Shown here: positions 43,882 through 52,731 of the stretch, piece after piece
Position numbering within the stretch: position 1 is the stretch's first letter
How the letters are laid out: every line of letters starts with the position of its first letter
Assembly (NCBI GenBank): GCA_019241525.1
Contig: JAFAWY010000046.1
Location: 1-60,441, forward strand
Length of the DNA stretch: 60,441 nucleotides
Origin: Pseudonocardiales bacterium
Lineage (GTDB): Bacteria > Actinomycetota > Actinomycetes > Mycobacteriales > Pseudonocardiaceae
Direction: 5' to 3'
Position numbers and translations under genes: made by a program
Notes under the pieces: model-generated
Databases searched by the model: none
The model's input: only the letters and a program-made list of their open reading frames with translations
Told to the model about the DNA's origin: nothing

Positions 43882-45698
43882 AGCATGTGACTCCCGATCA
43901 GTGGGCCTACGTGATAGTGCCCTTTCTGGTCTATGGCGGCATCGTCGCGTACCTGGCTGTTTTGGGCTGGGACACTGGTATGCGGGAAAATCTTCACCGC
44001 AATCCCCTGGTGATCTTTTTCAAAATGATCTCCGCGGGGCTGGAGCGGGCGACCGGCTACCCGGGCTGGGCCATGGCCGGCGCGCTGAGCGGGCTGTGGT
44101 CGCTGGGCACCGCTGCGGTCGGTCTTTACTGGGACGTCGCCTGGCATATCGACCTCGGGCGGGACAAGCAGCTGTTCACCCCGCCGCATACCATGATCGT
44201 TATCGGGCTGGCCGGTATCATCTACACCGCGTGCATCGCCGTGGTGTTCGCCACCCTCGACAACGCGCCGGTCAAGCTGCGCATCCAAAACCTGCGTATC
44301 CCCTACTCAGCACTACCCATGGCGGCGCTGGGCATCGGCGCAATGGTCGGCTTCCCTCTGGACGCCTTGTGGCATGAGGCCTATGGCCTCGACGTCACCC
44401 TGTGGAGCCCCACCCATCTCATGATGGTGGGCGGGGGTGGCCTGGCCACCATCGCCACCTGGCTGATGCTCGTCGAGGGTCGCCCAGCCGGGCGTCCCAC
44501 GCTCCTCGGCCGGGGCATTCTCGCGCTGTCGTTGGGCGCCATCCTGGTCGGCATATCTTGCTTCGAAGGCGAGTTTGACTTCGGCGTCCCCCAGTTCCAG
44601 GTGATCTTCTTGCCGGTACTGATCGGCGCCGCCGCCGGCTTTACCCTCGTCCTGGCCCGGGCCGCGCTCGGACCATGGGGAGCGATCAAGGCGCTCGTGG
44701 CGTACCTCATCGTGCGCGGGTCCGTCGCTCTCATCGTCTGGGGTGCGCTATTCCACACCTTCCCCCGCTTCCCGCTGTATCTGGCCAGCGCCGTGGTGGT
44801 GGAAGCCGTGGCTGCCTGGCTGGGCACCGACAACCGCTTGCGCTACGCCCTGGTCTCCGGGGTGGCTATCGCCACCGTGGGCGTAGCGGGCGAGCTGGCG
44901 TGGGTGAAGCTGTCCGGCTGGGGTGACCTGCCGGCCAATGACCCGCGGATCTTCCTCGTCGTCCCGGCTGCGGCAATCGCCGCCGCCGTGCTCGGTGCCG
45001 CACTGAGCAAGCCCATCAGGGCCCAGCGCCCGGTACCGGCGCTGGCCGCCGGCTTGGCCGGCCTGATCCTGGTCGGCACCGTGCTTGCGCTGCTGCCCCG
45101 CAACGTGGGCAACGTCAACGCAACGATCCGGCTCATCCCGGTGGGCCAGCAGGCCACTGTTGCGGTCGACCTCCAGCCCGCGGATGCCGCCCGTGACGCG
45201 ACAGCGTTCGGCGTCGTCTCGTGGCAAGGCGGCGGCCGAGTCAGCGCGAAGCTCAACGAGGTAGCCCCGGGCCGCTACGTATCCGACCGCCCCGTGCCGA
45301 TCACCGGCGACTGGAAGACCATGGTGGGCCTGCAGCGGCGCGACGAGGTCATGGCTGCCCCGGTGTACCTGCGCGCCGACCCCGAGATCGATGCGCCGGC
45401 GATCCCGGCCTTGCCGCAGCGGCAGACGGCATTCGTCCGCAACACCACGATCTTGCTCCGTGAGCAACACCCCGGGCCGGCCTGGCCAGGCGTGCTCGGC
45501 TACGGCGGGCTGGCCGGCGTGGCCGCAGTCTGGAGTGCCCTGTTCGCCTTCGCCGCCCACCGGCTGTCCGGTGCCGGCACCGAGCCGCGCGTGCCCCAGC
45601 CGGTCACGCCTGGGCAGGCACCGGACAGCGCACCATGGGAGACGCTGCCGCAGCAGCAGGACTCACTGGCCCCTCCCCGAGGCCGACCGAGTCCCTAA
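43878..45698 (+). CDS. Polytopic membrane protein with external C-terminal domain
   Basis: A 606-residue protein with about 11-12 helices, such as YVIVPFLVYGGIVAYLAVLG, AVAAVWSALFAFAAH and many Gly/Ala-rich ones. Two conserved-looking patches (YWDVAWHIDLGRDKQLFTPP and DALWHEAYGLDVTLWSPTH) have paired His/Asp residues in loops, reminiscent of metal- or heme-binding families. A soluble stretch of about 100 residues (beta-rich, from about 410) lies before the last helix. No family is recognised. Coupled by ATGA to the MerR gene. Role in the pathway unknown, perhaps substrate transport or modification. Confidence 0.65.
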   Translation: MKHVTPDQWAYVIVPFLVYGGIVAYLAVLGWDTGMRENLHRNPLVIFFKMISAGLERATGYPGWAMAGALSGLWSLGTAAVGLYWDVAWHIDLGRDKQLFTPPHTMIVIGLAGIIYTACIAVVFATLDNAPVKLRIQNLRIPYSALPMAALGIGAMVGFPLDALWHEAYGLDVTLWSPTHLMMVGGGGLATIATWLMLVEGRPAGRPTLLGRGILALSLGAILVGISCFEGEFDFGVPQFQVIFLPVLIGAAAGFTLVLARAALGPWGAIKALVAYLIVRGSVALIVWGALFHTFPRFPLYLASAVVVEAVAAWLGTDNRLRYALVSGVAIATVGVAGELAWVKLSGWGDLPANDPRIFLVVPAAAIAAAVLGAALSKPIRAQRPVPALAAGLAGLILVGTVLALLPRNVGNVNATIRLIPVGQQATVAVDLQPADAARDATAFGVVSWQGGGRVSAKLNEVAPGRYVSDRPVPITGDWKTMVGLQRRDEVMAAPVYLRADPEIDAPAIPALPQRQTAFVRNTTILLREQHPGPAWPGVLGYGGLAGVAAVWSALFAFAAHRLSGAGTEPRVPQPVTPGQAPDSAPWETLPQQQDSLAPPRGRPSP

Positions 45699-45766
45699 CG
45701 GCTGGATCAACGCCCGCCACCTTCAACACGCCGCGCTTGAAGACCTTCACTTGGGAGATTGACGGC

Positions 45767-47410
45767 ATGCGCTCGCAACCGGTGCCTGCACCTCACCAGG
45801 ACCACGAATCAACGCACCCTGCGGATTACGTGGACGTGCTCATCGTCGGGGCCGGGCTGTCCGGGATCGGCGCCGCCTGCCACGTGCAGCAGCGCTGCCC
45901 GGGCAAGACGTTCGCGCTCCTGGAAGCCCGCGGTGCGATTGGAGGCACGTGGGATCTGTTTCGTTACCCGGGTATCCGCTCGGACTCCGACATGTTCACC
46001 CTCGGCTACTCGTTTCGCCCGTGGACAGATCCCCAAGCCATCGCTGACGGCGATGCCATCCGCGACTACATCCGGGAGACCGCGCGCGATTACGGAGTTG
46101 ACCAGCACATCCGTTTCCATCACCGGGTAGTGCGCGCCGAATGGTCCAGCGAGCAGGCCCGCTGGACCGTCGAGGCGCGGCGGACCGACACCGCCGAGCC
46201 GGTGCTGCTGACGTGCGGCTTTCTGTTCGTCTGCTCGGGCTACTACCGCTACGACAAGGGCTACACCCCTCAGTTACCGGGTACGGAGCGCTTCACCGGC
46301 CAGATCATCCACCCTCAGCAATGGCCCACCGACCTGGACTACGCCGGCAAGAAGGTGGTCATCATCGGCAGCGGTGCCACCGCGGTGACCTTGGTCCCGG
46401 CGATGGCCGAGAAGGCTGCGCACGTGACGATGCTGCAACGCTCACCCAGCTATGTGGCGTCGCTGCCGTCCAGAGACGGGATCGCCGACGCTCTGCGCCG
46501 CTGGTTGCCACCCAAGGTGGCCTACTCCCTGGCCCGGTGGAAAAACGCCCTGCTCGCCACGCTCGTCTTCCAGGTCAGCCGACACGCTCCCCAGGTGATG
46601 AAGGCCTTGGTGCGTAAGAGCGCCACCGCACAGCTGCCCAAGGGCTACGACGTCGACACGCACTTCGCGCCGCGTTACAACCCGTGGGATCAACGCCTGT
46701 GCCTGGCGCCCGATGGTGATCTGTTCAAAGCGATCCGCGACGGCCGCGCGTCCGTGGTCACCGATCACATCGAGACGTTCACCGAGCAGGGAATCCAGCT
46801 GGCCTCCGGGACCGAGCTGGAAGCCGACCTTGTGGTCACCGCCACCGGACTGAACGTGCTACCGATCGGCGGCATGGCGTTGCGCGTCGACGGCGCCGAG
46901 ATCAAGCTCAATGACACCGTGGCCTACAAGGGCATGATGCTTTCCGGTGTGCCGAATTTCGCTTTAACTCTCGGCTACACGAACGCTTCGTGGACGCTGA
47001 AGGCTGATCTGGTCAGCCAGTACGTCTGCCGGCTGCTCAATTACATGGATCACAGTGGCTTCCAGATCTGCACGCCGCTAGCGCCGGACACCCTGGAGCG
47101 CGAGCCGATCATCGATCTGCGGTCCGGCTACGTGCTGCGCAGCGTCCATGAACTGCCCAGGCAGGGATCGGCCACCCCGTGGCGGCTGCACCAGAACTAT
47201 GCACGGGACGTGCTGCTCATGCGCCACGGCCGGCTGCAGGACGCCGGTATGCAGTTCAGCCGCGCGCGGACCACGGCACCCGGTCAGAGCCCCTCACCGC
47301 CTGACCTCATCGATATCACCACCCGGGAGAGCTTGGCATGCGGAGATACATCTTCGATGGCGGCACCGCCGTCGTCACCGGCGCCGCCAGCGGAATCGGC
47401 GAGGCGCTAG
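45767..47410 (+). CDS. Baeyer-Villiger-type flavin monooxygenase
   Basis: A 547-residue FAD/NADPH monooxygenase. The first Rossmann loop is IVGAGLSGIGAAC (near residues 25-37), the second IIGSGATAVTLVP (near 201-213), and between them the Baeyer-Villiger fingerprint FTGQIIHPQQWP matches FxGxxxHxxxWP. It should insert oxygen next to a carbonyl of a ketone (or oxidise a heteroatom), giving an ester. ATG 45767 is chosen; the frame is open upstream to 45635. Its last 73 bases overlap the next gene, so the true end may be the same gene's extension. With the SDR and hydrolase downstream it forms a ketone-to-acid pathway. Confidence 0.85.
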   Translation: MRSQPVPAPHQDHESTHPADYVDVLIVGAGLSGIGAACHVQQRCPGKTFALLEARGAIGGTWDLFRYPGIRSDSDMFTLGYSFRPWTDPQAIADGDAIRDYIRETARDYGVDQHIRFHHRVVRAEWSSEQARWTVEARRTDTAEPVLLTCGFLFVCSGYYRYDKGYTPQLPGTERFTGQIIHPQQWPTDLDYAGKKVVIIGSGATAVTLVPAMAEKAAHVTMLQRSPSYVASLPSRDGIADALRRWLPPKVAYSLARWKNALLATLVFQVSRHAPQVMKALVRKSATAQLPKGYDVDTHFAPRYNPWDQRLCLAPDGDLFKAIRDGRASVVTDHIETFTEQGIQLASGTELEADLVVTATGLNVLPIGGMALRVDGAEIKLNDTVAYKGMMLSGVPNFALTLGYTNASWTLKADLVSQYVCRLLNYMDHSGFQICTPLAPDTLEREPIIDLRSGYVLRSVHELPRQGSATPWRLHQNYARDVLLMRHGRLQDAGMQFSRARTTAPGQSPSPPDLIDITTRESLACGDTSSMAAPPSSPAPPAESARR

Positions 47411-48228
47411 CACATGGGCTGGCCCGGCGTGGCAGCCATCTGGTCTTGCTCGACCGGGACGCCGAGCGGCTATCGGGCGTGGCTGCAGCCATCCGGGGCG
47501 CCAACCCCGGGGTAGCAGTCCAGACCCACCTGGTGGATCTCGCTGACCGGGAGGCGACCACGCACGTTGCCCGTGCGGTGTTGCGAGAGAATCCGCGGAT
47601 CCGGTTGCTGGTGAACAACGCCGGTGTGGCGCTGGGCGGACGGTTCGATCAAGTGACCCTGGAGGAGTTTGACTGGGTCATCGACATCAATTTCCGGGCG
47701 ACGGTGCGGCTGACTCATATCCTGTTGCCCGCGTTGAAGGCCGAACGCGGCTCACACCTGGTCAATGTTTCCAGCCTTTTCGGGCTCGTCGCACCCCCTG
47801 GCCAAGCCGCCTACTCGGCCAGCAAGTTCGCTGTTCGCGGGTTCACCGAGGCGCTGCGCCAGGAATTGGCGGACAACCGGATCGGCGTCACGTCAGTCCA
47901 TCCGGGCGGCGTCCGTACTCGCATCGCCGAGTCAGCGCGTGTTGGCAGCGGCGTGTCACGCCAGGAGTGGGAAGACGGTCGCGCACAATTCGCCACCCTG
48001 CTGACCATTGATCCCGCCCATGCGGCCGGCATCGTCCTTGATGGCATCGAGCAGCGCCGGGGGCGCGTGCTTATCGGGTGGTCGGCCAAGATCCCGGACC
48101 TGCTGGCGCGGCTGCTGCCGGTCGCCTACGGACGGATCCTCACGGTCGCGATGCGTGCCCGGACAGGAATGTCGGGCGATGCAGCAGAACGCCCGCAACT
48201 GGCGACGCGGATGGGACAGCGCGCATGA
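47338..48228 (+). CDS. Short-chain dehydrogenase/reductase
   Basis: A 296-residue Rossmann-fold oxidoreductase. Cofactor motif TGAASGIGEA near residues 12-21, NNAG near 96-99, catalytic Ser in VNVSSLFG and YSASK near 158-162 are all present. It would interconvert an alcohol and a ketone with NAD(P). The C-terminal extension (LIGWSAKIPDLLARLLPVAY) is typical of SDRs acting on lipid-like molecules. It overlaps both the monooxygenase (73 bases) and the hydrolase (ATGA), so co-translation is likely. Confidence 0.9.
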   Translation: MRRYIFDGGTAVVTGAASGIGEALAHGLARRGSHLVLLDRDAERLSGVAAAIRGANPGVAVQTHLVDLADREATTHVARAVLRENPRIRLLVNNAGVALGGRFDQVTLEEFDWVIDINFRATVRLTHILLPALKAERGSHLVNVSSLFGLVAPPGQAAYSASKFAVRGFTEALRQELADNRIGVTSVHPGGVRTRIAESARVGSGVSRQEWEDGRAQFATLLTIDPAHAAGIVLDGIEQRRGRVLIGWSAKIPDLLARLLPVAYGRILTVAMRARTGMSGDAAERPQLATRMGQRA

Positions 48229-49115
48229 GCACGAGCACGGCAACGTGTTACCTCACCGTTCGCGGCCGGCAGGTCCGGTACCGAGTGGAGGGAACTGGCA
48301 CACCGGTGATCCTGCTGCACGGTATCGGCCGCAGCCTTGAAGACTGGACCGAACAGCACGAACTACTGCGGGCCCGGTACCGGGTGTACAGCCTGGACCT
48401 AGCCGGCTCCGGCTGGTCCGAACCACTCGACGAGCTCTACACGCTGCAGGCCCTGGCCCGCTTCGTTGCGGGATTCCTTGACGCGGTGGAGGTCGCCGGA
48501 CCGGTCCACGTCGTGGGTAACTCGCTGGGCGGCGCGGTGGCCATGCAGCTGGCCGTTGACGCTCCCCACCGGGTCGCCAGCCTGGCGCTGGTGAACAGCG
48601 CGGGCTTCGGGCGCGAGGTGACCATCGGTCTGCGTCTGCTCGCGATCCGCCCGCTGGGCCGGCTGCTGCTTCGACCCAGCCGCTTCAGTTCGCGGCAGAT
48701 TGTGCGCAGCTTGTTTCACGATCCCACGTTCGTCACCCCGGCACGCATCGAGCACACCCTCACCCTGGCGCAACAACCACATGCCACGAGGGCTTATCTC
48801 GAGACCGCTCGCGCCCTGGGCACGATTCGCGGTGTCCGGCCACAGTGGCGCAAAGCGCTGCTGCGTTCCCTCGCCGAACTGGACATACCGACGCTCATCG
48901 TCTGGGGTGATCGTGACCTCATCCTGCCCGCCGTCCACCTCAATGCGGCCCGCACATACCTGCCGCGCGCGCAGACTCACCTGTTTCCCGACACGGGCCA
49001 TATGCCGCAAGTCGAGTGTGCTGAAGCATTCAGTCAGCTCCTCGAGAAATTTTGGGAAACCGGCAGCAATACAGCGCTGGAACACTCCGAAAGCGATCGG
49101 CATTTGTCACGTTAG
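48225..49115 (+). CDS. Alpha/beta-fold hydrolase (esterase/lipase)
   Basis: A 296-residue hydrolase. HGIG near residue 26-29 gives the oxyanion, GNSLGG near 97-102 has the nucleophile Ser, WGDRDLILP the acid and TGHMPQVE the His. It should cleave the ester made by the upstream monooxygenase, by analogy with operons of this type. ATG 48225 overlaps the SDR stop (ATGA). It ends the operon. Confidence 0.88.
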   Translation: MSTSTATCYLTVRGRQVRYRVEGTGTPVILLHGIGRSLEDWTEQHELLRARYRVYSLDLAGSGWSEPLDELYTLQALARFVAGFLDAVEVAGPVHVVGNSLGGAVAMQLAVDAPHRVASLALVNSAGFGREVTIGLRLLAIRPLGRLLLRPSRFSSRQIVRSLFHDPTFVTPARIEHTLTLAQQPHATRAYLETARALGTIRGVRPQWRKALLRSLAELDIPTLIVWGDRDLILPAVHLNAARTYLPRAQTHLFPDTGHMPQVECAEAFSQLLEKFWETGSNTALEHSESDRHLSR

Positions 49116-49198
49116 ATGACCAATGATCGACCGCCCTGCATGTGTGGCTGATGGCCTCTGCCCAGACTTCTCCAATCCTGCGTGGCAGCGCGTATGGG

Positions 49199-50209
49199 TT
49201 ACACCCGGGCGAGCGGCGTCATGAGTCGACGATCGCGCTCGAAGATCTCTTTAGCCTTGTCATACCCGTCCGTGTAGGTCTTCATCCGCACCACGAAGTA
49301 GTTGAAGAAGCCGAGGGGACGGTCCATGGTGATCTCCTCGACCGGGGTGTAGTCACCCTCTTTGCGCTCCCGGTCGGAGTGGTGCAGCGCCGACCGCTCG
49401 GAGGTGTACGACGAGTTGAACCACATCTCGGTGGTGAAGTCCTGCACGTCGAAGTAGTTGGCGGGCGCAGCGCCCGCCCATGCAGTGGGCTGGGGCTTGA
49501 CCACATAGATGCGCTCACAGTTGGTCAGCTCGGACAGGATCACCTGGCGGCGGTAGGCCCCGTCGATGGTCACCTCGCCTTGGTAGGTGTGCTCGAAGCC
49601 GTAGAGCACCAGCCACAGTGCGGTCTCGACCGCCTTGGCGTCAATCGGCCGGTACTGGGTCACGAGCTCACTGCCGAGTGCGTAGTGAGCACGCTGGTCG
49701 TTCGGCTTGACGCCCAGGAACTCCAGCCCGGCAGGGTTGCTGAACAGCAGCTCACGGCCCTGCGCGATGGCATAGGCGTTGAAGAGGACCGGGATGTCGG
49801 TGGCGACAAAGGCGTCGGCCATGGCGGCGAAGTCGGCCGTGGTGCGAGTCGGCTCGTATACCTGAGCAGGCAGGAGCCGGTCCAGGTATTCCTTCACGGA
49901 GAACGGGTTCCACGGTGTCATCCACCTCGCCCAGTACTGGCGGGTAGCGGGGGCGAAGATCTTGGGGTAGCCGAAGGCCGCTACCGACAAGGCGTTGACT
50001 CCCCGCACCGCGTCAGCCTGTCGCTGTACCTCTGCCGGGATCCCCTCAGGGTCGGTGAGGAACTGGTAGGTCCAGAAGATGGCCCCGCTCGTGCACGAGA
50101 TGACGTCAGGTTTGACACCCACGTCGTAGGCCGCCTTGAGGACACCCGCGTCGTGAGCGTTGAATCCGCCGATCCCGCCGAGGGCGAGGCCTACCACATG
50201 CTGTGCCAT
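49199..50209 (-). CDS. Patatin-like phospholipase
   Basis: A 336-residue patatin-fold acyl hydrolase. LALGGIGGFNAHDAGVL near residues 7-23 is the Gly-rich oxyanion loop, SCTSGAIF near 38-45 the nucleophile elbow and TIDGAYRR near 220 the Asp-Gly of the dyad. It would release fatty acids from lipids. GAAAGGAGACC precedes ATG 50209. It is convergent with the ester-pathway operon, 83 bases apart. The first Gly-rich loop lacks the usual Arg. Confidence 0.8.
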   Translation of the reverse strand: MAQHVVGLALGGIGGFNAHDAGVLKAAYDVGVKPDVISCTSGAIFWTYQFLTDPEGIPAEVQRQADAVRGVNALSVAAFGYPKIFAPATRQYWARWMTPWNPFSVKEYLDRLLPAQVYEPTRTTADFAAMADAFVATDIPVLFNAYAIAQGRELLFSNPAGLEFLGVKPNDQRAHYALGSELVTQYRPIDAKAVETALWLVLYGFEHTYQGEVTIDGAYRRQVILSELTNCERIYVVKPQPTAWAGAAPANYFDVQDFTTEMWFNSSYTSERSALHHSDRERKEGDYTPVEEITMDRPLGFFNYFVVRMKTYTDGYDKAKEIFERDRRLMTPLARV

Positions 50210-50762
50210 GTTGGTCTCCTTTCCGTTACTTGAGGAGAAATTCGCAGATCTCTGATTTCTGCACACTCACGCAGGCTGCGCCCACAAGAACACGGGATTG
50301 CCGATGATGTGCGCCCGCGCCTCGCGTGGCTCCACCGGTAGCAGGGTCCCCAGCGACCCTCTCCCACAGCCTACCGACTGAGAAAAGTGATATTGCATTG
50401 ATCATCAGTTCGAACTTGGCGGCGGGGAATGCGGTGACCGCCACCAGCCCAGGCGTCCCCGGCGGCGGAAGATCTGGCGGAAGCAGTACTGGGCGGGTGA
50501 TGCTCGCTTATAGTCCCGTCCCGGCCGCTGCGGTGTCACCCGGTCAAGAAGACAGCGCCCGGCGCCGGCTCCGCGCCGGTGGGGCCTTTGCGTCTGTATC
50601 TAAATGGGTCATCGCGGCCTCCTCACTGTCGTAAACCAGGACCGAGGCCACAGCAGTCAAAGTCATGGTTGCTGGACCGCCATGTCGGTCGCAGCACCGA
50701 ATCGGAGGGGCACTTCCGAGGGCGACAACGAACAAGTACTGACACGAAGGGAGGCGCATGTG
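50210..50762. other. Intergenic region
   Basis: About 550 bases. A 22-codon frame on the - strand (50544-50612) follows a strong site (GAGGAGG) but is too short to support as a gene. Nothing else is supported. Confidence 0.4.
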
Positions 50763-50957
50763 ATGCTGAGAGAGAAATGGCGCAGAAAATTAGACTGGAT
50801 CTACCAGGGCAGGCGGCGGGCGCGGCTAGCGCAGATCTATCGGGGTGATCCATCCGATCCGGCCGTGCTGGTCCGGGAGATCTTGCCGGGAAAACAATCG
50901 CAATTGTCCGAACGCGACCGGCTCGTGACCAGCGACGCCGACGCGACCGCGGTCTAA
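50763..50957 (+). CDS. Small basic hypothetical protein
   Basis: A 64-residue protein, from ATG 50763 with GGGAGG about 9 bases upstream. The N-terminal half is very basic (LREKWRRKLDWIYQGRRRARL), the C-terminal half acidic. It may be a small nucleic-acid- or membrane-surface-binding peptide. No family is recognised. Confidence 0.5.
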   Translation: MLREKWRRKLDWIYQGRRRARLAQIYRGDPSDPAVLVREILPGKQSQLSERDRLVTSDADATAV

Positions 50958-51198
50958 CACCGATCACAAAAGGGCCAGCGGACCCCCCTGTGACGGACCA
51001 CCGCAAAACAAGCCTTTAACAGCGCGGAGCAGTTAGCGGCAGCATGTGTCAGCGAGCAGATCCCTTTCGTATCGGGGACAGCTGATGGTTGCGTCGGTGT
51101 TCCGCAGCCGGGTAAGCACTCCATGGGTGTACGCCCTGGGGTCCACTGGCAGCGATGCTCTTCGGCTATGACAACGATATTGTTGGTGGCTATAAAGC

Positions 51199-51231
51199 GA
51201 GAAGGCCCCCGTGCCAACGGAGGGCCTTCTC
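51199..51231 (-). terminator. Hairpin after the small-membrane-protein operon
   Basis: GAGAAGGCCC and its inverse copy make a 10-bp perfect stem around a 13-base loop. It lies 88 bases after the last gene of the operon (stop at 51319). Confidence 0.6.
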
Positions 51232-51318
51232 ATCCCGAATCTCGTCGCACCAACAGACGGCGCATCGGGAGGCTTGCGAGGCCGCCTCGGCCAGCTGAAC
51301 GATTAACGACAGTCCTCG

Positions 51319-51555
51319 CTATCTGGCCAGCACGGCCCGCAAGGCGTTGTCCGCTCCAGCAAGGTCTTTGTTGATTTGTCCCACAATCGATCCGATGGGT
51401 GCGGTCTTGCCGGGAACCGAGTGCAGGCCGGCGGTGACCGCATGGAGCTTGGCGTCGACGCGCCGGAGAATGAGCGCAACACTGATCAGGTAGACGGCGA
51501 GCACCAGCACGGTCAGCGCTGCGCCGATGACCGTAATGACAGCGGCCAGTGGCAT
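51319..51555 (-). CDS. Single-pass membrane protein of the small operon, gene 5
   Basis: A 78-residue protein starting MPLAAVITVIGAALTVLVLAV: one N-terminal membrane helix, then a coiled-coil-like tail (RRVDAKLHAVTAGLHSVPG, INKDLAGADNALRAVL). GTAAGGAGCG precedes ATG 51555. It shares the helix-plus-tail plan of the four genes upstream. No family is recognised; DUF948-like proteins have a similar plan. Confidence 0.65.
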   Translation of the reverse strand: MPLAAVITVIGAALTVLVLAVYLISVALILRRVDAKLHAVTAGLHSVPGKTAPIGSIVGQINKDLAGADNALRAVLAR

Positions 51556-51568
51556 AGTATTTCGCTCC

Positions 51569-51817
51569 TTACAGGATGCGGCCAACTGCATTCACATAGC
51601 GGGTGAGACCTGCCGTCACCCGATTTACTGCGTCCCGTGTACCTGCCAGCTCCTTTACATCATCAAGCGCGACAACGATACCCGCGGCTTGGTTGTGAAT
51701 GGTGTCTACCTGCTTACCGATGTCGGTAACAGCCCTCAAAAGGCGCTGCAGGAGCACCACCACAACCGGTATGACCACAAGAAAGAAGATCGCGTTGCCA
51801 ACCCACCACAGTGCCAT
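51569..51817 (-). CDS. Single-pass membrane protein of the small operon, gene 4
   Basis: An 82-residue protein: membrane helix near the start (NAIFFLVVIPVVVVLL), then a heptad-rich tail (LRAVTDIGKQVDTIHNQAAG). GGGAGG precedes ATG 51817. The start lies 10 bases after gene 3's stop and its stop 13 before gene 5. Confidence 0.65.
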   Translation of the reverse strand: MALWWVGNAIFFLVVIPVVVVLLQRLLRAVTDIGKQVDTIHNQAAGIVVALDDVKELAGTRDAVNRVTAGLTRYVNAVGRIL

Positions 51818-51827
51818 CGTCGCCTCC

Positions 51828-52193
51828 CTAGTTCCGCCGTATCAGGGGGTCCTGATCCTGACCTATTGCGGGGCGCCAGTCATTAGCCGGTGCTGAGGCC
51901 TGCCTCTGCGCCGGCACCTGGACCTGCGCCTGCTGCGAAGGCAGCGACTCAGCCTTCTCCGCGATGGCGGACAGTGCTTGGGCGATCGCGTTCAGCTTCC
52001 GGTTCAGGATCGCGGCACCGGCGCCAACCAGACACACGTCCCCTTGGATCGCCCCGATGACGCCCTCGCTGACCTGTCCCAGGGTGTCGGCGATGGAGCG
52101 CAGCCGGCGGGTAATCGCAATGAGGAACAGCGCCAGCACGGCCACCAGGGCCACGATTTCGATGACGGTGAGGATCACAAGCCACGTGATCAT
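51828..52193 (-). CDS. Single-pass membrane protein of the small operon, gene 3
   Basis: A 121-residue protein starting with a membrane helix (WLVILTVIEIVALVAVLALF), then an amphipathic tail with RRLRSIADTLGQVSEGV and a Pro/Gln-rich end (SLPSQQAQVQVPAQRQASAP). It is the longest of the five. Its ATG overlaps the stop of gene 2 (ATGA). Confidence 0.65.
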   Translation of the reverse strand: MITWLVILTVIEIVALVAVLALFLIAITRRLRSIADTLGQVSEGVIGAIQGDVCLVGAGAAILNRKLNAIAQALSAIAEKAESLPSQQAQVQVPAQRQASAPANDWRPAIGQDQDPLIRRN

Positions 52194-52465
52194 TTCGCGC
52201 TCACCCCCAAGAGCTCAGCGTGACGGCGGGCCTCTTCCGCGACCTCGTCCAGGCTGTCTGCAACAGCGAGCGCCACTTTGATGTTGGCTGTGTCGCTGCG
52301 GACACCCTGCGCCGCGTCCTTCAGTTGCTGCACGTTCGTGTCGATGGAGCGGACGAGCGAAAGCAGCAGGCTAAGAAGCGCGATCACGGCAACTATGACG
52401 ACAGCCCCGATAGCCAGCGTAATCTCCCAGAACGTGATGTCCTGGGGGGCGAGTGCTAAGACCAT
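52190..52465 (-). CDS. Single-pass membrane protein of the small operon, gene 2
   Basis: A 91-residue protein: a helix (FWEITLAIGAVVIVAVIALL), then a tail with SIDTNVQQLKDAAQGVRSD and an acidic end. GGGAGGATAACG precedes ATG 52465. It starts 2 bases after gene 1's stop. Confidence 0.65.
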   Translation of the reverse strand: MVLALAPQDITFWEITLAIGAVVIVAVIALLSLLLSLVRSIDTNVQQLKDAAQGVRSDTANIKVALAVADSLDEVAEEARRHAELLGVSAK

Positions 52466-52467
52466 CG

Positions 52468-52731
52468 TTATCCTCCCAACGCGTGTCGAGCGGTCCGCGC
52501 GTCCCGGAGGATGCGCTGAAGTGTGTCGTTCGTGCGGCGCAGTTCCACGAGCGGCTGCGTGTTCGGCCGGGTCGCCTCGAGCTCGCGAATTGCTGTGCGG
52601 ACCTGCGCGTTGATCCGGGACGCGAGCACCAGAAGCACGCTGACCACGACCACCACAACGACCACAACCACCAAGCCGATGATCAGGCCCGTCCACCAGC
52701 CGACGAGGTGCGGATCCCCAAACTCATTCAA
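52468..52731 (-). CDS. Single-pass membrane protein of the small operon, gene 1
   Basis: An 87-residue protein: NEFGDPHLVGWWTGLII, a valine-rich helix, then a heptad-like tail (INAQVRTAIRELEATRP, LRRTNDTLQRILRDA). TTG 52731 is preferred over 52743 because GGAGG lies 5 bases before it. First gene of the five; the promoter must lie in 52732-53551. Confidence 0.65.
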   Translation of the reverse strand: MNEFGDPHLVGWWTGLIIGLVVVVVVVVVVSVLLVLASRINAQVRTAIRELEATRPNTQPLVELRRTNDTLQRILRDARTARHALGG

